Positions 1-12,949 are shown, numbered from the stretch's first letter. The stretch is 64,000 nt of DNA from Anabas testudineus (GCF_900324465.2 NC_046622.1:20190297-20254296), one strand, 5' to 3'. A program made the numbers and translations. The notes: generated by a model from the sequence alone, not told the origin.

Positions 1-900
1 AAAGAGCTGGAAAGTGTTACAATGTGATTTTAAACACTCAAAGGCAAAGACTTTAGAAATGTATCAGTCTACAGTTAGTCAAACAATCTACAAATGGAGA
101 CACTTTGGGACTGCGGCTACTTTACCAAGAAGTGGGCGGCAAGTCAAAATTACCCCAAGAGCACAACAACCAACAGTGACAGCCAAAGATTTGAAGGCAT
201 CATTGGAACTGGTGTTCCAATGATGCCTTCAAATCTTTGTCTGAAAGCTCTTCTTGGTGCGGGCTAACATCTGTGTTCATGAGTGTACAGTAGGTAAAAT
301 ATTGAACAAGCAGGGTGTCAATGGCGGGACACCACAAGGGAAGCTACTGTCTACTAAAAAGAACATTGCGGAATGCCTGAAGTTTGCAAAAGAGCACTTT
401 GACACTCCACAGCAGTATTTGCAAAATGTTTTGTGGACTGGCGAAGCTAAGATTAAACTATTTGGAAAGAACCCACAACACCACATCTGGCAATAAAACG
501 GCACCGCATATCATCATGAACACATCATCCTAATCATAAAATATGATCAAGGAAATATAGTTTGGGCCTGGTTTGCTGCATCAGGGTCTGGCCATCTGGC
601 AATGATTGAGGGGAAGACGAATTCCCAAGTGTATCAAAAATTCTGCAGGACAATCTGAGAATCTGTTCAGCCGAAACTCTGTAGAAATTGGGTGACACAA
701 CAGGACGAACGAAAACACCGGAGCAAGTCAACAACAGAATTGCTTCAAAAAACAAAACAAAAACAAAATCTGGCTTTTGGAGTGTCTAAGTCAGAGCCCA
801 GACCTCAACCTGTACAAACTTTATCGACTAGTACTATTGGGCTTTCATGGTTGCCAACAAGATCACATTTTATGACAAATGAAGTCAGAAAACCATGACT
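1..900 (+). mobile_element. Tc1/mariner-type DNA transposon relic
   Basis: A decayed transposase reads on the plus strand. Residues of the DNA-binding HTH region appear near 60-180 (STVSQTIYKW, TLPRSGRQVKI). Part of the catalytic core follows near 254-496 (NIAECLKFAKEHFDTPQQY, NVLWTGEAKIKLFG, where the usual WTDET is WTGEA). Weaker similarity to the C-terminal part runs to about 850. The family protein is normally about 340 aa in one frame; here it is split among frames and has stops. An inverted repeat at 184-239 interrupts the coding region. The left end lies outside the window and no right inverted terminal repeat was recognised. Confidence 0.75.
184..239. repeat. Perfect 26-bp inverted repeat with 4-nt loop
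   Basis: Bases 184-209 and 214-239 are exact reverse complements of each other, separated by TGGT at 210-213. The right arm is extra sequence compared with the usual fish Tc1 coding order (TAKDLKASLELA followed by N-I-S-V-H-E). It therefore looks like a local inverted duplication inside the old transposase gene, not a transposon end. Confidence 0.85.
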
Positions 901-1660
901 TTAAACTTTTTTTAAAAACAAAATTTATGACTTGAAAATGTGTGTTTTGAAGAGACAAAAACTATACAAAGTATAGATTGTACAACTACAAAATACAGTC
1001 TAGTCTACATTTCTGGCAGGAATTAAGACCTTTGGACAGTAACTTTCTTCTGCACTGTGGTCAGGTGAGCCACTGCTGGTGTTTGTGTGGCCACACCAGC
1101 TGCCCCTATAATTAAAATGTGTATTTGATAAGACATTTACAGTAATTGCATAAACAGCTGAGAGATGATCACTCCTATTATTGTATAGCGCAATATCACA
1201 CTGCTAGCATATTGTTTATGTATTTATTGTTCACACTGCTTAATTAAAAAGTTGCTACCCAAACAATTTAAAATGAACTCAGAAGCAATACTGCATGTAT
1301 CACTACTCATACTAATAAGAATAATAAGAAAAAAGATAAGAAAAGCTGGGCTTTGTAAAATTTAACTGCAGAAAGGTATGAAGAGCTAGAAGAGAAAGAA
1401 CCTTCACTAATGCACTTCAAAACCAAAAACCACAGTATTACAGCATACAATGTGACCAAATACAGCAGGGCACAGTATGTTCTGCAGAGTAATGTACGGT
1501 ACGTCCAATATATTCTAGAGTTTTTCAGTACAAATAAGCTAGGTACAGGTTAAATTACTAAACATGAGTGTAACTGCAGGAAACAGTGCGTCACACTATG
1601 CTTGAAACCAAAGAGAATCAGATGAACATGCATTGTGTAAATCTTTTCCCTACACCATTT
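901..1660. other. AT-rich stretch, nothing recognised
   Basis: No gene, RNA or transposon was recognised. The sequence is AT-rich with short homopolymers and no long open frame. Confidence 0.5.
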
Positions 1661-1664
1661 TCTC

Positions 1665-2150
1665 TCATTGAATTCAAGATTCAAGATTTTTAAAAATTAT
1701 AATAATCCCAGTGAGAAATTGTTTTGCCTTGTTACCGTTGCCCTGTTCAGACAGAAAGAAGAGGAACCACAACAAGAAAAGATCTACACCAACAGAAATA
1801 CAAAATAACATTAATAAAAATAACTTAACATTTACACAAAATATGTAATATGTAAAATATGTAGTAAATGAAAATTGCTCAATAATAAGTCCAGGGTGGA
1901 ATGATAATATAAATATGACATAAATAATGATTCTGATGATAGTCAGTTCCCCTCCCTCTTACAGAGCAGGGAGGAGCTATACCGTTTGATTGCCATAGGA
2001 AGAAAGGTCCTCCTCAGTGGAGCACTTGATGTTAATTAGTCTCTTGCTGAACGTGCTCCTCCAGCACACTGTGTAGTCGGTGTGAGGGATTGTCAGGATT
2101 GAGAGAAGTTTGAACAGCATTCTCCTCTCAGCTACAGCATGTAGAGCAGG
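1665..2150 (-). mobile_element. LINE 3'-end fragment (L2-like), minus strand
   Basis: Read on the minus strand, 1950-2150 matches the plus-strand LINE 3' region at about 27,865-28,080. It encodes remnants of the C-terminal motif seen in fish L2-type LINEs (MLS-LLSILDNPSHPLHSLL). The adjoining part resembles a LINE 3' untranslated region. It is a 5'-truncated insertion. Confidence 0.6.
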
Positions 2151-2554
2151 GGTGTCAAAGTCACTAATTAGATGTCAAGTAGGTCAGACCAGTACAATTA
2201 TAATTACCTATAAATGAATGTAAATCCATGTTTTTCCCTTTGTTTTTGTGCGAAGAAGTACAAGTACATTAGAAAATCCTTATATTTAATGAAAATATCT
2301 CTCAACTCAGACAGCCTGAGTTTAACACCTCTGTGATAGATGATCGATGTCTGTTACTTAGTACACCAGTGGTTTCATTTTTCTTCAGAACTTCCCAAAT
2401 TTCCTGGCTATAGGCAATGTTTATGCAATGGCTCTGATTGATTTTCCATCTTCTCTTAGCTTCACAATTGCTTGTTTTTCATAGACAGCTCTCTGGTTTT
2501 CACATTGGTTACAGCTCTTAACTATAAATGCAGTGTGAACATCTAGATAACAAA

Positions 2555-3010
2555 ACACAACTGTCAATCACATGTTCCAATATTTTTTCATTACTTGAAA
2601 ATGGGTGGGTTCAAACAAAAGGTGCTATCTTCTAAGTTCTGAATCAGATCCAGATGTAAACACCTGGAAATAAAAGCTGAAATGTTAATCTTATATTGTC
2701 AAATCCAAATGTTTTCAGGCTACATCTAAAATAAAGGAATTGGTCTCTTTGTTCCAATACTTTTGGAGGGTAGTAAATCAGTTTTGCAGCTGGTAGAATT
2801 AGTAAAGAAGTGAATATATTTTTAAAGGTGCTACTGTCAATTTTCACCAGATCTTGAAAACCAATGCTATTCAAACCATGCAATCCACACATACAAAGAA
2901 ACCAAAGTAGCTAGGTGTAGGTGTATAAATGTCTATAAATTAAATCATGTGTAATAATTTGAAATGATACAGGGAGAAATACCAATACTTTTGGACTTCT
3001 CAGAGTACTC
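2555..3010. repeat. Terminal-repeat fragments of a Tc1-like element or MITE
   Basis: The segment at 2570-2680 (GGTGCTATCTTCTAAGTTCT, then CAGATGTAAACACCTGGAAA) repeats, partly inverted, at the two ends of the element at 38,410-39,960. CCAATACTTTTGG-type end motifs occur near 2,755 and 2,985. There is no transposase, so this is probably a non-autonomous or end-only remnant. Confidence 0.5.
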
Positions 3011-3217
3011 ACATCTGAGCAAGATAAAAAAAAAAATCAGCCACTAAATATTTTTCTGCACTTCTCCATGTCAGTCTCTGGTAAGGACCGTGAACCTCTC
3101 ATGCAGTGTGCAAAAACTTTTACCCGTAAGTGTGTATGTTGGTGTAAAAATCAAGCAGTAACACAATTTGCAACATATAATGCTGCAATTACATCAGAGT
3201 TTAATGGAGGGGACAAA

Positions 3218-6200
3218 AGATAAGATAAGATAAGATAAGATAGACTTTATTCATCCCACAATGGGGAAATTCTTTTGTCTACAGCAGCAAGGTGACATTA
3301 AAGAGGACAGTATAGAAAAGCAGTATAGAGTGGACAGCATCAATATTAACTACACAAGAAAAAACCTCGATGGACTCTTGTGTGCAGCCCAGGACAGAGC
3401 CGGCTTTCTTAACCAGTTTGTTAAGTCTCTTCCTGTCTCTGCCTGTACTGCGCCCTGTCCAGCACACAACTCCATAAAGGACTACTGAGGCCACCAGAGT
3501 GTCATAAAAAGTCCTTAGCAGCTCCCTGCACACACCAAAAGACCTCAGTCTCCTCAGCAGGTGAAGGCGACTCTGGACCTTCTTGTACAGAGCGTCTGTG
3601 TTGCTAGACCAGTCCAGTTTGTTGTTAAGGTGAACAACCAGGTATTTAAATGTGTCCACAGTCTCAATGTCTGAGCCCTGGATGTTCACCGGAGAGTGTG
3701 GTGGAGGGGACCTCCTGAAGTCAAGAACCAGCTCCTTTGTCTTGCTGGTGTTTAGGATCAGGTGGTTATTTTCACACCAGCCCACAAAGTCAGAGATGAC
3801 CTTCTGTACTCTTGCTCGTCCCCCCCGGATACACAGCCAACAATGGCACTGTCATCTGAGAACTTCTGTAGGTGACAGTGGTGGGAGTTATATTTAAAGT
3901 CTGATGTGTACATTGTGAACAGAAAAGGGTGCCCCTGTGTTGCAGACTACCACATCAGACACACAGTCACACAGCCTCACAAACTGTGGCCTGTCTGTGA
4001 GGTAGTTAATGGTCCAAGCAGCCAGATGTTGGTCCACGCCTGCCACCTCCAGCTTCCTCCTCAGCAGTGATGGTTGGATGGTGTTAAAAGCACTAGAGAA
4101 ATCAAAAAACATGACTCTCACAGTGCTCCCAGGGGACCACAGGTTGGACAGGGCCCGATGCTGCAGGTAGATGATGGCATCATCCACCCCGATGCCTGGT
4201 CGATATGCAAACTGCAGCGGGTCCAGTGCTGAGCTCACCTGGGTGTGGAGGTGGCTGAGTTCGATCCTCTCCATAGCCTTCATCAGCCTTGGGAGGTTAA
4301 GATGATGGGTCTGAAGTGGTTCGGCTCCTTAGGACGAGGTATTTTTGGAACCGGAACCAGGCAGGAAGTCCTCCAGAGTACTGGTACTTTCTCCAGGCTA
4401 TATTAAATATGGACAGGACCACCTCACAGAGCTGGTCTGCACACTCCCTGAGGAGCCGGATGTTATCATGGCCTGTTGCTTTCCTGGCCTTTGTCCTCCT
4501 TAACTCCCTCCTAACCTGGTTCAGAGTGAGGCAGAGGGGGGTGGGCGGTGGCTGGTCTGGAGCTGTGGGTTGTTAGGGGGGTCCCTTTGTTGTGGTCGGA
4601 GGAAGGGCAGAGTGGACTGCTTGGTGCTGAGGTGTGAACAGCTGCAGCTGGGAGGAGACGCCTGGATTGGAAAGGTGTGAAGAGGGGGACGTGTGGATGC
4701 AGACTGGGGGCTGGGCTGAATCAAATCTGTTAAAGAACAGGTTCAATTCCTTTTGCTCAGGCTTGGTCACCTGTGACCTTGCGACCATTTCCAGCCTCAC
4801 CATGGCCTGAGATGTGTTTTAGACCTCTCCACACATCATGGACGTTGTTCTGTTCCAGGCGATGGTCCAACTACTTCCTGTAGCTGTCTTTGCACCTTCT
4901 GATTTTGTATTTTAAATCCCTCTGTACTCTGCGCAGTTCCTCCTGGTCCCCCAAGAGAAAGGACCTCTACTTCTCATTTAGTAGGGCCTTCAGCTCAGGA
5001 GTGACCCAGGGCTTATTGTTGGAGAAACACAGCACTGTCTTTGTAGGCACTGTGTTTTCCACACAAAAAAGTATGTAGTCCGTGATGCAGTTTGTGAGAC
5101 TGTCAATGTCCTCCCCATGTGGACTGCAGAGAACGTGCCAGTCGGTGGTGTTAAAACAGTCCTTTAGTTGCTCTGTTGCCTCCTCAGTCCAGATCTTCAC
5201 TGTTTTAACCTGTGGTGTCTGCTGTTTCACCACTGGAGTGTAAGCAGGGGAGAGATGAACCAGGTGTGGTCAGAGCGTCCTAAAAGGGGTGAGGGGGGCA
5301 GAAGTATATGCGTTGTTGACATTAGCATATAGAAGGTCCAGAGTTTTATTGTCCCTTGTGTGGCAGTTTACATACTGGGTGAAGTTGGACAGGGTGGCGG
5401 AGAGGGTGGTGCAGACATGGTTAAAGTCCCCAGAGATCAGAATCAGGGCCTGCGGGTGTTGTGTCTGCAGCTGGGACACAGTGCTGTGCGGCGTCGGCCG
5501 ACGGAGGGATGTAAACGGTGACTACCAGTAGGCTACATGGGAGAACTCCTGTGGAAGGTAGTACGGCCGAATGCCGACTGCCACCAGTTCAATGTCCCTG
5601 CTACAGTGTTGTTCTTTAACAGTGGCGTGGTCCGGGTTACACCATCTGTCGTTCACGAACACCGCCAGTCCGCCGCCTTTCTTCTTTCTGCTCTGCGCCA
5701 TGCTCTGGTCCGCCCGCACCAGCGTGAATCCGTTAACCGACACCACGGAGTTTGGTTTGTCTTGATTGAGCCACGTCTCGGTGAAGCACAGCAGGCTGCT
5801 CTCCCGGTACACGCGCTGCAGAAGCATTAGCACCATAAGCTCGTCCAGCTTGTTAGAGAGAGAGCGGACGTTTCCCATAATTGTACCTTCGTTTTGTCTC
5901 CCGGCGTTTAACTCCAGCTCTACAGCATCGTAGTTTTCTCCGCATCTCTGCTGGAATCTCTGGCTTTTTAGCGTGGAGAAACTCAGCTCGAGCTAAGAGC
6001 TAACAGCTGGTCTCGAGTGTAAACAGTGGAACTGCATCCTAAAGGCTCAACTAAAAAAGTTGAAAAAGATCATAATACAAAGTGCAAAAGCAGTGAAGTT
6101 TGTGCCCTTTGTCGCAGGACTTCATATGGATTTATATAAAAAACAAAAAAACACAAATAAGGTGAAAGAAAACATAAAAAAACGCAAAGAAAAGAACACA

Positions 6201-6245
6201 AAAAGACAGAGCTGCTGAGACTTGCTGCCACACACGCGGCGCCAT
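3218..6245 (-). mobile_element. Nearly full-length L2-like LINE, decayed, minus strand
   Basis: The element is read right to left. An APE-type endonuclease lies at about 5878-5270 (starts MGNVRSLSNKLDELMVL, contains CFTETWL and GDFNH). The EN-RT linker lies at 5233-4967 (NNKPWVTPELKALLNEK). Reverse transcriptase blocks follow at 4283-3894 (LDPLQFAYRPG, FDFSSAFNTI) and the thumb at 3785-3430 (LILNTSKTKELVLDFRR, FKYL). The 3' tail at 3218-3242 is a (TTATC)n run when read in the element's direction. The reading frame is broken in several places and the conserved F/YADD block is not in an open frame, so it is inactive. Two-protein L2/CR1-type LINEs have this order; the exact clade is inferred. 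Confidence 0.82.
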
Positions 6246-6249
6246 AGCA

Positions 6250-7014
6250 ATGGAAAGTAGAACTCTAGTAGCTCAACTTTCTATGGTTTTTGCTCAAACA
6301 TGATTTTAGTGTATACTGTACTAAAATACTGTATATAGTATATTGTATATGTATAATATACTGTTTGGTTTTGGGGTGCTCAATTAAAAGTTCTATACAT
6401 TTACAGCTTTCCCAAGTTACTTTTTCTTTATTTTCATACTGTACTGGTGTGCTGGGGAGAGGGTGCTCAATCTATAGACAGAAACAGTCTGAACAAACTG
6501 ATAAAGAGTTGGACTTGGACTACATTCAGCAGGTAGCAGCAGCGAGGATGCTCAGGAAAATTAACTTTATAGAGAGCAGTGACTCTTCGCCATGACTGGC
6601 TCCCATGACTTAGAGGTATTTTGGCAAAGCACTTATACCAAAGACTGAATGGGCAAGTTAATGTGTCTTTGTACAAGTACAAGGTTTGTACTGTTTCCGG
6701 ACTCTACTGGAGAACTCATATGAAATTAAATGAAAAGTAAATTTTAAAAATCAACGCACACCCCCTGTATGTGGGCCTAAGTGAAATTTGGGTATTTGCT
6801 AATGTAGATATATTTTAAATATTAGTATTAGAATACTATCAACATATACTTTTTTAATAGTGATATTTTGTGTTATTATATAAGTTATTATAATTATTGT
6901 TATTTATAATTAATGTAGATCTGTAAAGTGCTTAAAAATCTTCTAGCATGTGTAGCTAGTGTTGAAGTTGTTAGTGGGTTGAATGAATTTTAATTTCCTT
7001 GGAGAGATGGTTTG
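6250..7014. other. Intergenic, no gene recognised; start of R1 upstream homology
   Basis: No gene was recognised. From about 6960 the sequence becomes alignable to the far-upstream regions of R4, R6 and R7: the block AATTTTAATTTCCTTGG at 6986-7002 recurs near 33,625, 46,859 and 59,416. This marks the start of the receptor promoter-proximal homology. Confidence 0.5.
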
Positions 7015-7160
7015 TGTATGACCATGTTAAGTAGAATAGTGCATGGGTGTGTTTTGCATATAACAATCACCTTTACCTTTTTGTGTCAGTCTTACTATTC
7101 TTTTATTGCTCTGCCTGTGGGAAATAAATCCACTGTTTATAAAGAGAGCACATCTGTCTG
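7015..7160 (+). promoter_or_regulatory. R1 promoter-proximal block with TATAAA
   Basis: Two elements are shared with all other copies: a box near 7018 (ACCATGTTAAGTAGAATAGT), and a CCTGTGGGAAATAAAT block followed by a TATAAA at 7138-7143, 74 nt before the ATG. R1 has a consensus TATAAA where the other copies have TATGAA or TATTGAA. The role is inferred from conservation and spacing. Confidence 0.5.
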
Positions 7161-7211
7161 ATTCAGTGGATGTGTTATAGAATTTCTTTCTTTTTTTTTT
7201 TTTTTTTGAAA

Positions 7212-10200
7212 ATGCAGCAAAGACATTCAGAGAGCTACATAATTCTCCTATGTTTGTCTGTTCTTAACCGACCCACAGTTTGGGGCTGTGAATGGTTTGG
7301 CAGGTTTAACATGCCAAGTTTGTTCAAACAGGGAGACATAATGATTGGAGGGATTTTTCCTGTCTTCCTTAAAGAGAAATTTGATACTTTGACATATGAG
7401 AGGGAGCCACCAGAAGTGAAATGTGAAGGGTAAGTTGTAGTATATCTGATTTTTCTGTACTTCATATATGCTCCTTTACTTTTGTCTTACAAATCTGACA
7501 CTATATGGACATGTACGTCAGCAGGTCTGTAATTTTACAACCCATTTCAATCACAACCTTTTTTAGATTTGACCTGAGATCTTTTCGTTGGACCCAAGTA
7601 ATGATATTTTCAATTGAAGAAATCAACAAAGATCCCGCTCTCCTGCCAAACATATCTCTTGGCTACAGGATTGTTAGCTCTTGTTCATCTCCTACAAGTG
7701 CTTTACGTGCTGCACTATCACTGGCTAGTGGAGTAGAAGAGATCAGCTCGACTTCCCCCTGTCCTCCAGCAATATCTGCCCTTATAGCAGAGGCAGGATC
7801 AACTCAATCTATAGCTGTGGCTGGAACTCTTGGCCCATTTAAACTGCCAGTAGTAAGAGAAAGATATAACAAAGGTTTTCTGTGATTTTCTGTGTGTTGT
7901 AGTGCTAGGTTAGCAGCTTTTTCATACTTTCGATGTTTTTTGGTGTTCTTTTATAGGTAAGTTACTTCTCATCTTGTGCCTGCCTGAGTAACAGGGTGAA
8001 ATATCCAACGTTTTTTCGGACACTCTCCAGTGACTACTTTGAGGCTAAAGCTTTGGCAGCACTGGTCAAACATTTTGGCTGGGATTGGATCGGGGTCATA
8101 CAGTCAGATAATGACTATGGTCGGAATGGGATATTGGCATTTACTGAAGAAGTTAAAAAGTTTGGTGTTTGTATTGCATTTGTTGGGACAATTCTACGTA
8201 CGTACCCAATGGATAAAATTCTGAATGTCGTGGAAATGATCAAGCAGTCAACTGTCAAAGTCATTCTGGCTTTTGTTCCTGAAGGGGACTTTTTTCCTTT
8301 GATAACAGAATTAGTGAAACAGAACATAACAGGAATTCAGTGGCTTTCTACTGATGCGTGGATAACAGCACCTCAGCCTTCCACACTAAAAATCTACCAG
8401 GCTTTTGATGGAACCCTAGGGTTTGTGGGCCAGAAGATGGCTATGCCAAATCTAAAACCATTTCTTATGAGCATTAGTCCTTATAAAGATCCAAGTGCTG
8501 CTTTTGTGAGGGATTTCTGGGAGGTCATGTTGGGCTGCAGACCTGTTTTACCTGGGGAACACATCGACACTGACAAAATTAAAATATGCACAGGCAATGA
8601 GACTTTAATGAATTCCCAGGATATATTTTTTAATGTAACACAGCTCAGAGACCCCTATAATGTGTATAAAGCAGTTTATGCTATTGCACATGCCCTACAT
8701 CAGCTTGTATTCTGCGAACCAGTTGGAGAAACAACAGTGATACCTTGTTTGAATATATCAGACATTCAGCCTAAACAGGTGAATAACAGCACAAGTATGG
8801 GGCAATACAATACACAATAGTCTAAAACCTAATAAATGGGTGGAGATTACTTTGTTAGAATGAACACTTGACAATATCTAAACAAAACATGTTCCTTTCT
8901 CAGGTCAATGATAAGTTACAAACCCTAACTTTCAGGAATCAGTTTGGAGATAATGTGTTTTTTGATAAGAATGGTGACCCTCCAGCTTATTATGATATTA
9001 TTAACTGGCAGCTGATAAATGGGCAGGTGCGCCACGTTACAGTGGGTCATTATGCTTCTGTTGCTAATGGTGCTTATAAACTGATTATTCAAGAGGACAA
9101 TATTGTGTGGAGGACAGGAAAAATGGTAATCATCACAATTTTTTCTTAAGCATTCACCTAATCATTTGCAAAGATTTGTTCTGTTCTTACCATTGTGATA
9201 TTTTTAAACTGAAAGATTCTGATTTTATTTTTTTTTTTAGGTTCCAACATCACTGTGCTCTAACGTTTGTCCAGTAGGGACCAGGAAAGCTCAAATTAAA
9301 GGAAAACCTACCTGTTGTTTTGATTGTATCCCATGTGCTGATGGAACTATAGCCAATTTAACAGGTAACACAAACCTGTATGTATGTCACACTAAACTAA
9401 TCATACTGAAACTAATTTCATCGCAAAAACAGTAATGTTAATAATTTTTCCCACATATTTAATGGTTAAAACATTATGTTGCAAAATTTAGCATGTTTCA
9501 TTTCTTACATTTGATATGGATTACTTCATTTTGTGCAAACTAACTAGGTGCACAACTCATGCTTTGTTGTCTCATCAGGTGCCACAGAGTGCACACCCTG
9601 TCCACAGGAATACTGGTCCAATGACAGGAAAGATAAGTGTTTACCTAAAACTATTGAGTTTCTGACATATCAGGAGCCAATGGGAATAGCTGTCACAGTT
9701 GTATCTCTTCTAGGTGCCTCTCTGTCACTGGCTACGATGATGGTTTTTATCTGCTACAGAGAAACTCCTGTGATTAAGGCCAGCAACACTGAGCTGAGCT
9801 ATTTTCTGTTGTTTTCTCTGCTGCTGTGTTTTCTCTGTCCTCTCACTTTCATTGGCAGACCCACAGTCTGGACATGCATGTTACGCCACACAGCTTTTGG
9901 GGTGACATTTGCACTTTGTATTTCCAGTGTTTTGGGAAAAACTATTGTTGTTGTCACAGCTTTTAAAGCCACATTTCCTGGGAACAAAGCTGCAAGAAAG
10001 TTTGGTCCTGCACAGCAAAGGATCATAGTTTGTTCCTGTACTGTTATTCAAAAATTAATATGTATATTGTGGCTTAAGTTGAACCCACCCTTTCCCAGAT
10101 ATGGTTTTCAGATACAGTAATAAGAAGATAGTTTTAGAATGTAACCCAGGTTCTGAGGCAGCTTTTTATGCAGTGCTGGGGTACATAGGAATTCTTGCGA

Positions 10201-10478
10201 TAATATGTTTAGTTTTAGCATTTCTAGCAAGAAAGTTGCCTGATAATTTTAATGAAGCCAAATTTATCACATTTAGTATGTTGATATTTTGTGCTGTGTG
10301 GATCACCTTTATCCCAGCATACATCAGCTCTCCTGGAAAGTTCACTGTAGCTGCTGAAACATTTGCAATTTTGTCTTCAGCTTTTGGTTTATTAATTTGC
10401 ATTTTTGTACCCAAATGCTACATCATATTGATCAAACCAGAAAAAAATACCAAAAGACATGTCATGGGAAAAATCTAA
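7212..10478 (+). pseudogene. V2R/OlfC chemoreceptor R1, six exons, one frameshift
   Basis: A class C odorant GPCR of the teleost OlfC (V2R) family. Exons with GT-AG borders: 7212-7429, 7567-7852, 7957-8778, 8904-9125, 9241-9364, 9579-10478. It begins with a signal peptide ([11 protein letters not shown]), then the Venus-flytrap domain (exons 1-4), the Cys-rich linker (exon 5) and 7TM (exon 6). The pocket residues equivalent to CaSR Ser147, Ser170, Asp190, Tyr218 and Glu297 are Ser, Ser, Asp, Tyr and Asp (STDAW). Exon 3 is one codon shorter than in the paralogs. Exon 6 has one extra C in the run at 10088-10090 (CCACCCTTTCCC against CCACCTTTCCC), ending the frame soon after TM4; TM5-7 continue in the next frame. 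The copy is otherwise clean, so a young pseudogene, a segregating allele or an assembly error are all possible. The usual TTTTAG before AAAATG is replaced by a poly-T run. A possible poly(A) signal is at 10813. Confidence 0.85.
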
Positions 10479-11450
10479 AAAAAGAATGATCCCTTAGCTT
10501 AAAAAAACATTTTATGCAACTCTTAGTACTAATATGTTAGAAAGGTACACATACACAGCTTTAGCATCTTTTCTTAATCATGATCCTAACTTTGCTGACA
10601 TATATTCTAATATGTCAGCAGAAATGCACTACATGTTTTCTGCAAAGGATGAATAATGAAATAATTAAGTCAGTAACTTTTGGATATCTTAAATGGTTTA
10701 TTTCAAAGCAAATTGTTTTACTGTGTTTGTAAGTGTTGTGTTAAAGCCATAGTTGTGAATGCAATTTAAAGAAAGAAGAAAATGTCGTATGATAAGAAAT
10801 TAAATTGGACACAATAAAGGATGTACATATCAAAAGTAGTAGACATACACAACTACAAGTGAAGCTCTACTGGGGCAAAACTACACTGCAAGTAGAAGCT
10901 TTATTAAGTTTAATTAATCCTTTGATTCAGTGAGAATGAAAAAAGTCCTTTCACTGGAGACATCATCCAACATGTTTTCTTTTGAGATATCGTGCCTTTA
11001 ATTACTAGCAATAAACAATAATATCTTTAGTGCTATACACCAGTGAAACTAAACATTGTAATGGGAAATTACTTGTGCTTTAACTTGAGAACAACCTTTC
11101 AAAATTTAAACAATTTGTAACTCCTGTGATATCACAATTACAGAAAACCTTTTTCGCTAGATTCTAAGACATTTTTTCAAGGTATTTTAAAGATATGATC
11201 TTGCACTTTGACCATCGCAATCAATTTAATCAAAGTGGACCTTGTGCCAAATTTGAAGAAATTCCCTTATGACTTTGCTTTGATGTCATGCTCATGGGAA
11301 GGGGAAGGATGGACAAAATGAACCTGAGGTCCCAGTCACCATGACTTTTGACCACCACCAGAAGCTAATCCGTCTATCCTTGTGTTAAAAAAAAAAAAAG
11401 AACAGAGTGCACTTCTAACATATGTGTGTCTATATGCATGATTTTAAAAA
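10479..11450. other. R1 3' flank, duplicated at 22,978-24,190
   Basis: No gene is present. The sequence aligns with the 3' flank of the truncated copy at 22,978, including the stretch with TCTAATATGTCAGCAGAAAT and AACCTGAGGTCCCAGTCACC. It is part of the duplicated unit. It includes the likely 3' UTR. Confidence 0.7.
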
Positions 11451-12851
11451 TATCTCATTATTGTCAAAGTGAAAACAGGTTTCTACAAAGTAATGTCAAT
11501 TAAATAAATATATGTAAGGTCAAATCAGTGTTTGCATTAATATTCACCCACAATGACTGACCTAATCCAACAGAGGTTATTTGATGCTTATATGTCCCTA
11601 CAGTTAGTGAATTGAGGATCACCTGAGTGCAATGAATGTGTCTTAAGTGATTGCAGTATAAAGACACTTGTGTCTGGAAGGTCTATCCACTGGTTAATCA
11701 GTATTCCTGGCTACAATTACACCGTGAAGACAAAAGAACACTTCCAGCAACTCAGAGAACAGGTCATTAAAAAGCATAAGTCGGGATGGATACAAACAAA
11801 TCTCCAAGGCACTGAACATCCCCTGGAGTTCAGTGAAATCCATCGTCAAGAAATGGAAGGAATATGGCACATGTCTAAATCTGCCTAGAACACCCGTCCA
11901 CACATACTGAGTGACCAGTGCAAGACGGAAGACTAGTGAGAGAGGCCACTAACACACCGATGACTGCTCTGAGGGAGTTACAAGCTTTAGCTACTGAGAT
12001 AGGAGAGACTGTACAAACAACAACTGTTGCCCAGGTTCTTAACCAGTCAAATCTTTATGGGAGAGTGGCAAGAAGAAAGCTGCTGTTGAAGAAACTCATG
12101 TTAAATCACAACTTGAGTTCACCAATATGCATGTGAAAGATTCCGTGGTCCAGTGGAAGAGTGTTCTTTGGTCTGATGAGACCAAAATGGTGCTTTTTGG
12201 CCATCAGACAATACGCTATGTTTGGCGCCCACCAAACACTGCACATCACCACAAACACACTATCCCCATTGTGAAACACAGTTGTGGCAGCATCATGCTG
12301 TGGGGATTCTTCTTGGCAGCCAGTCCTAGAAGGCTTGTGAAGGTAGAGGGTAAGATGAATGTGGCAAAATATAACTTAAAATAACAATCTTATTCATTGG
12401 GCAAGATAACTACAGCTTGGGATATGATTTATTTTCCAGTAAAACAATAATGCAAAGCATACACCGAAAATTACACAGAAATTGTCTAGACCTCAATTCA
12501 ATAGAGAATTTGTGGATGGACTTGAAAAAGGCTGTTCACACCCAATCCCCCCACAACTTGACAAAGCTTGAGCAGTTTTGCAAAGTAGAATGGCAAAGTA
12601 AAATTCCAGTCTCCAGATGTGCAAGCCCAATTGAGACCTATTCACACAGACTCCATGCTGTGATGGCAGCCAAAGGTTCATCTACTAAATACTGACCTGA
12701 AACGGGTGAATATTAATGCAAACGCTGTTTTCACTTTGATATAGTTAATTCTTTTGTCGAAGTCGCCAACTTTTATTGACCATGATTTATTTATAACATC
12801 AAAAAAAGATGAAACATCGAATGGGGTGAATACTTTTTACAGGCACTGTAG
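11451..12851 (+). mobile_element. Tc1-like DNA transposon, decayed (copy A)
   Basis: Transposase pieces on the plus strand are: an N-terminal HTH (FQQLREQVIKKHKSGW at about 11,730-11,800), the linker (ALRELQALATEIGETVQTT), the catalytic start (VLWSDETKMVLFGHQTIRYV at about 12,155-12,220), the IMLWGFF block, and the C-terminal DLNSIENLWMDLKKAVHT block at about 12,495-12,545. Several stops and shifts break it. The right inverted terminal repeat ends in TACAGGCACTGTA at 12,851; the matching left outer end is missing. It resembles the Tc1 family common in salmonid and other fish genomes. A second copy is at 24,190. Confidence 0.85.
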
Positions 12852-12949
12852 TACCTTTGGACTATTACCAGAATAAACCTTGTTCAACTACAATTTCAAT
12901 AAAAATAAATCACAATATTTTTGGAACCTCATTAAATTTGCTGACTCTG

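Noticed and set aside
14-900. Short plus-strand open frames as host genes
   Set aside because: Their translations are pieces of Tc1 transposase (HTH and WTGEAKIKLFG-type core) broken by stops.
5537-5830. Plus-strand open frames in the LINE at 3,218-6,245
   Set aside because: They are antisense to the recognisable endonuclease frame on the minus strand.
6290-6595. A 101-codon open frame before R1
   Set aside because: Low-complexity AT-rich beginning and no domain; there might be worn LINE sequence in its second half, but the match is too weak to claim.
9799-10026. Minus-strand open frames recurring opposite every exon 6
   Set aside because: They appear at the same place in every copy as a by-product of the conserved 7TM coding sequence; no start context or independent motif supports them.
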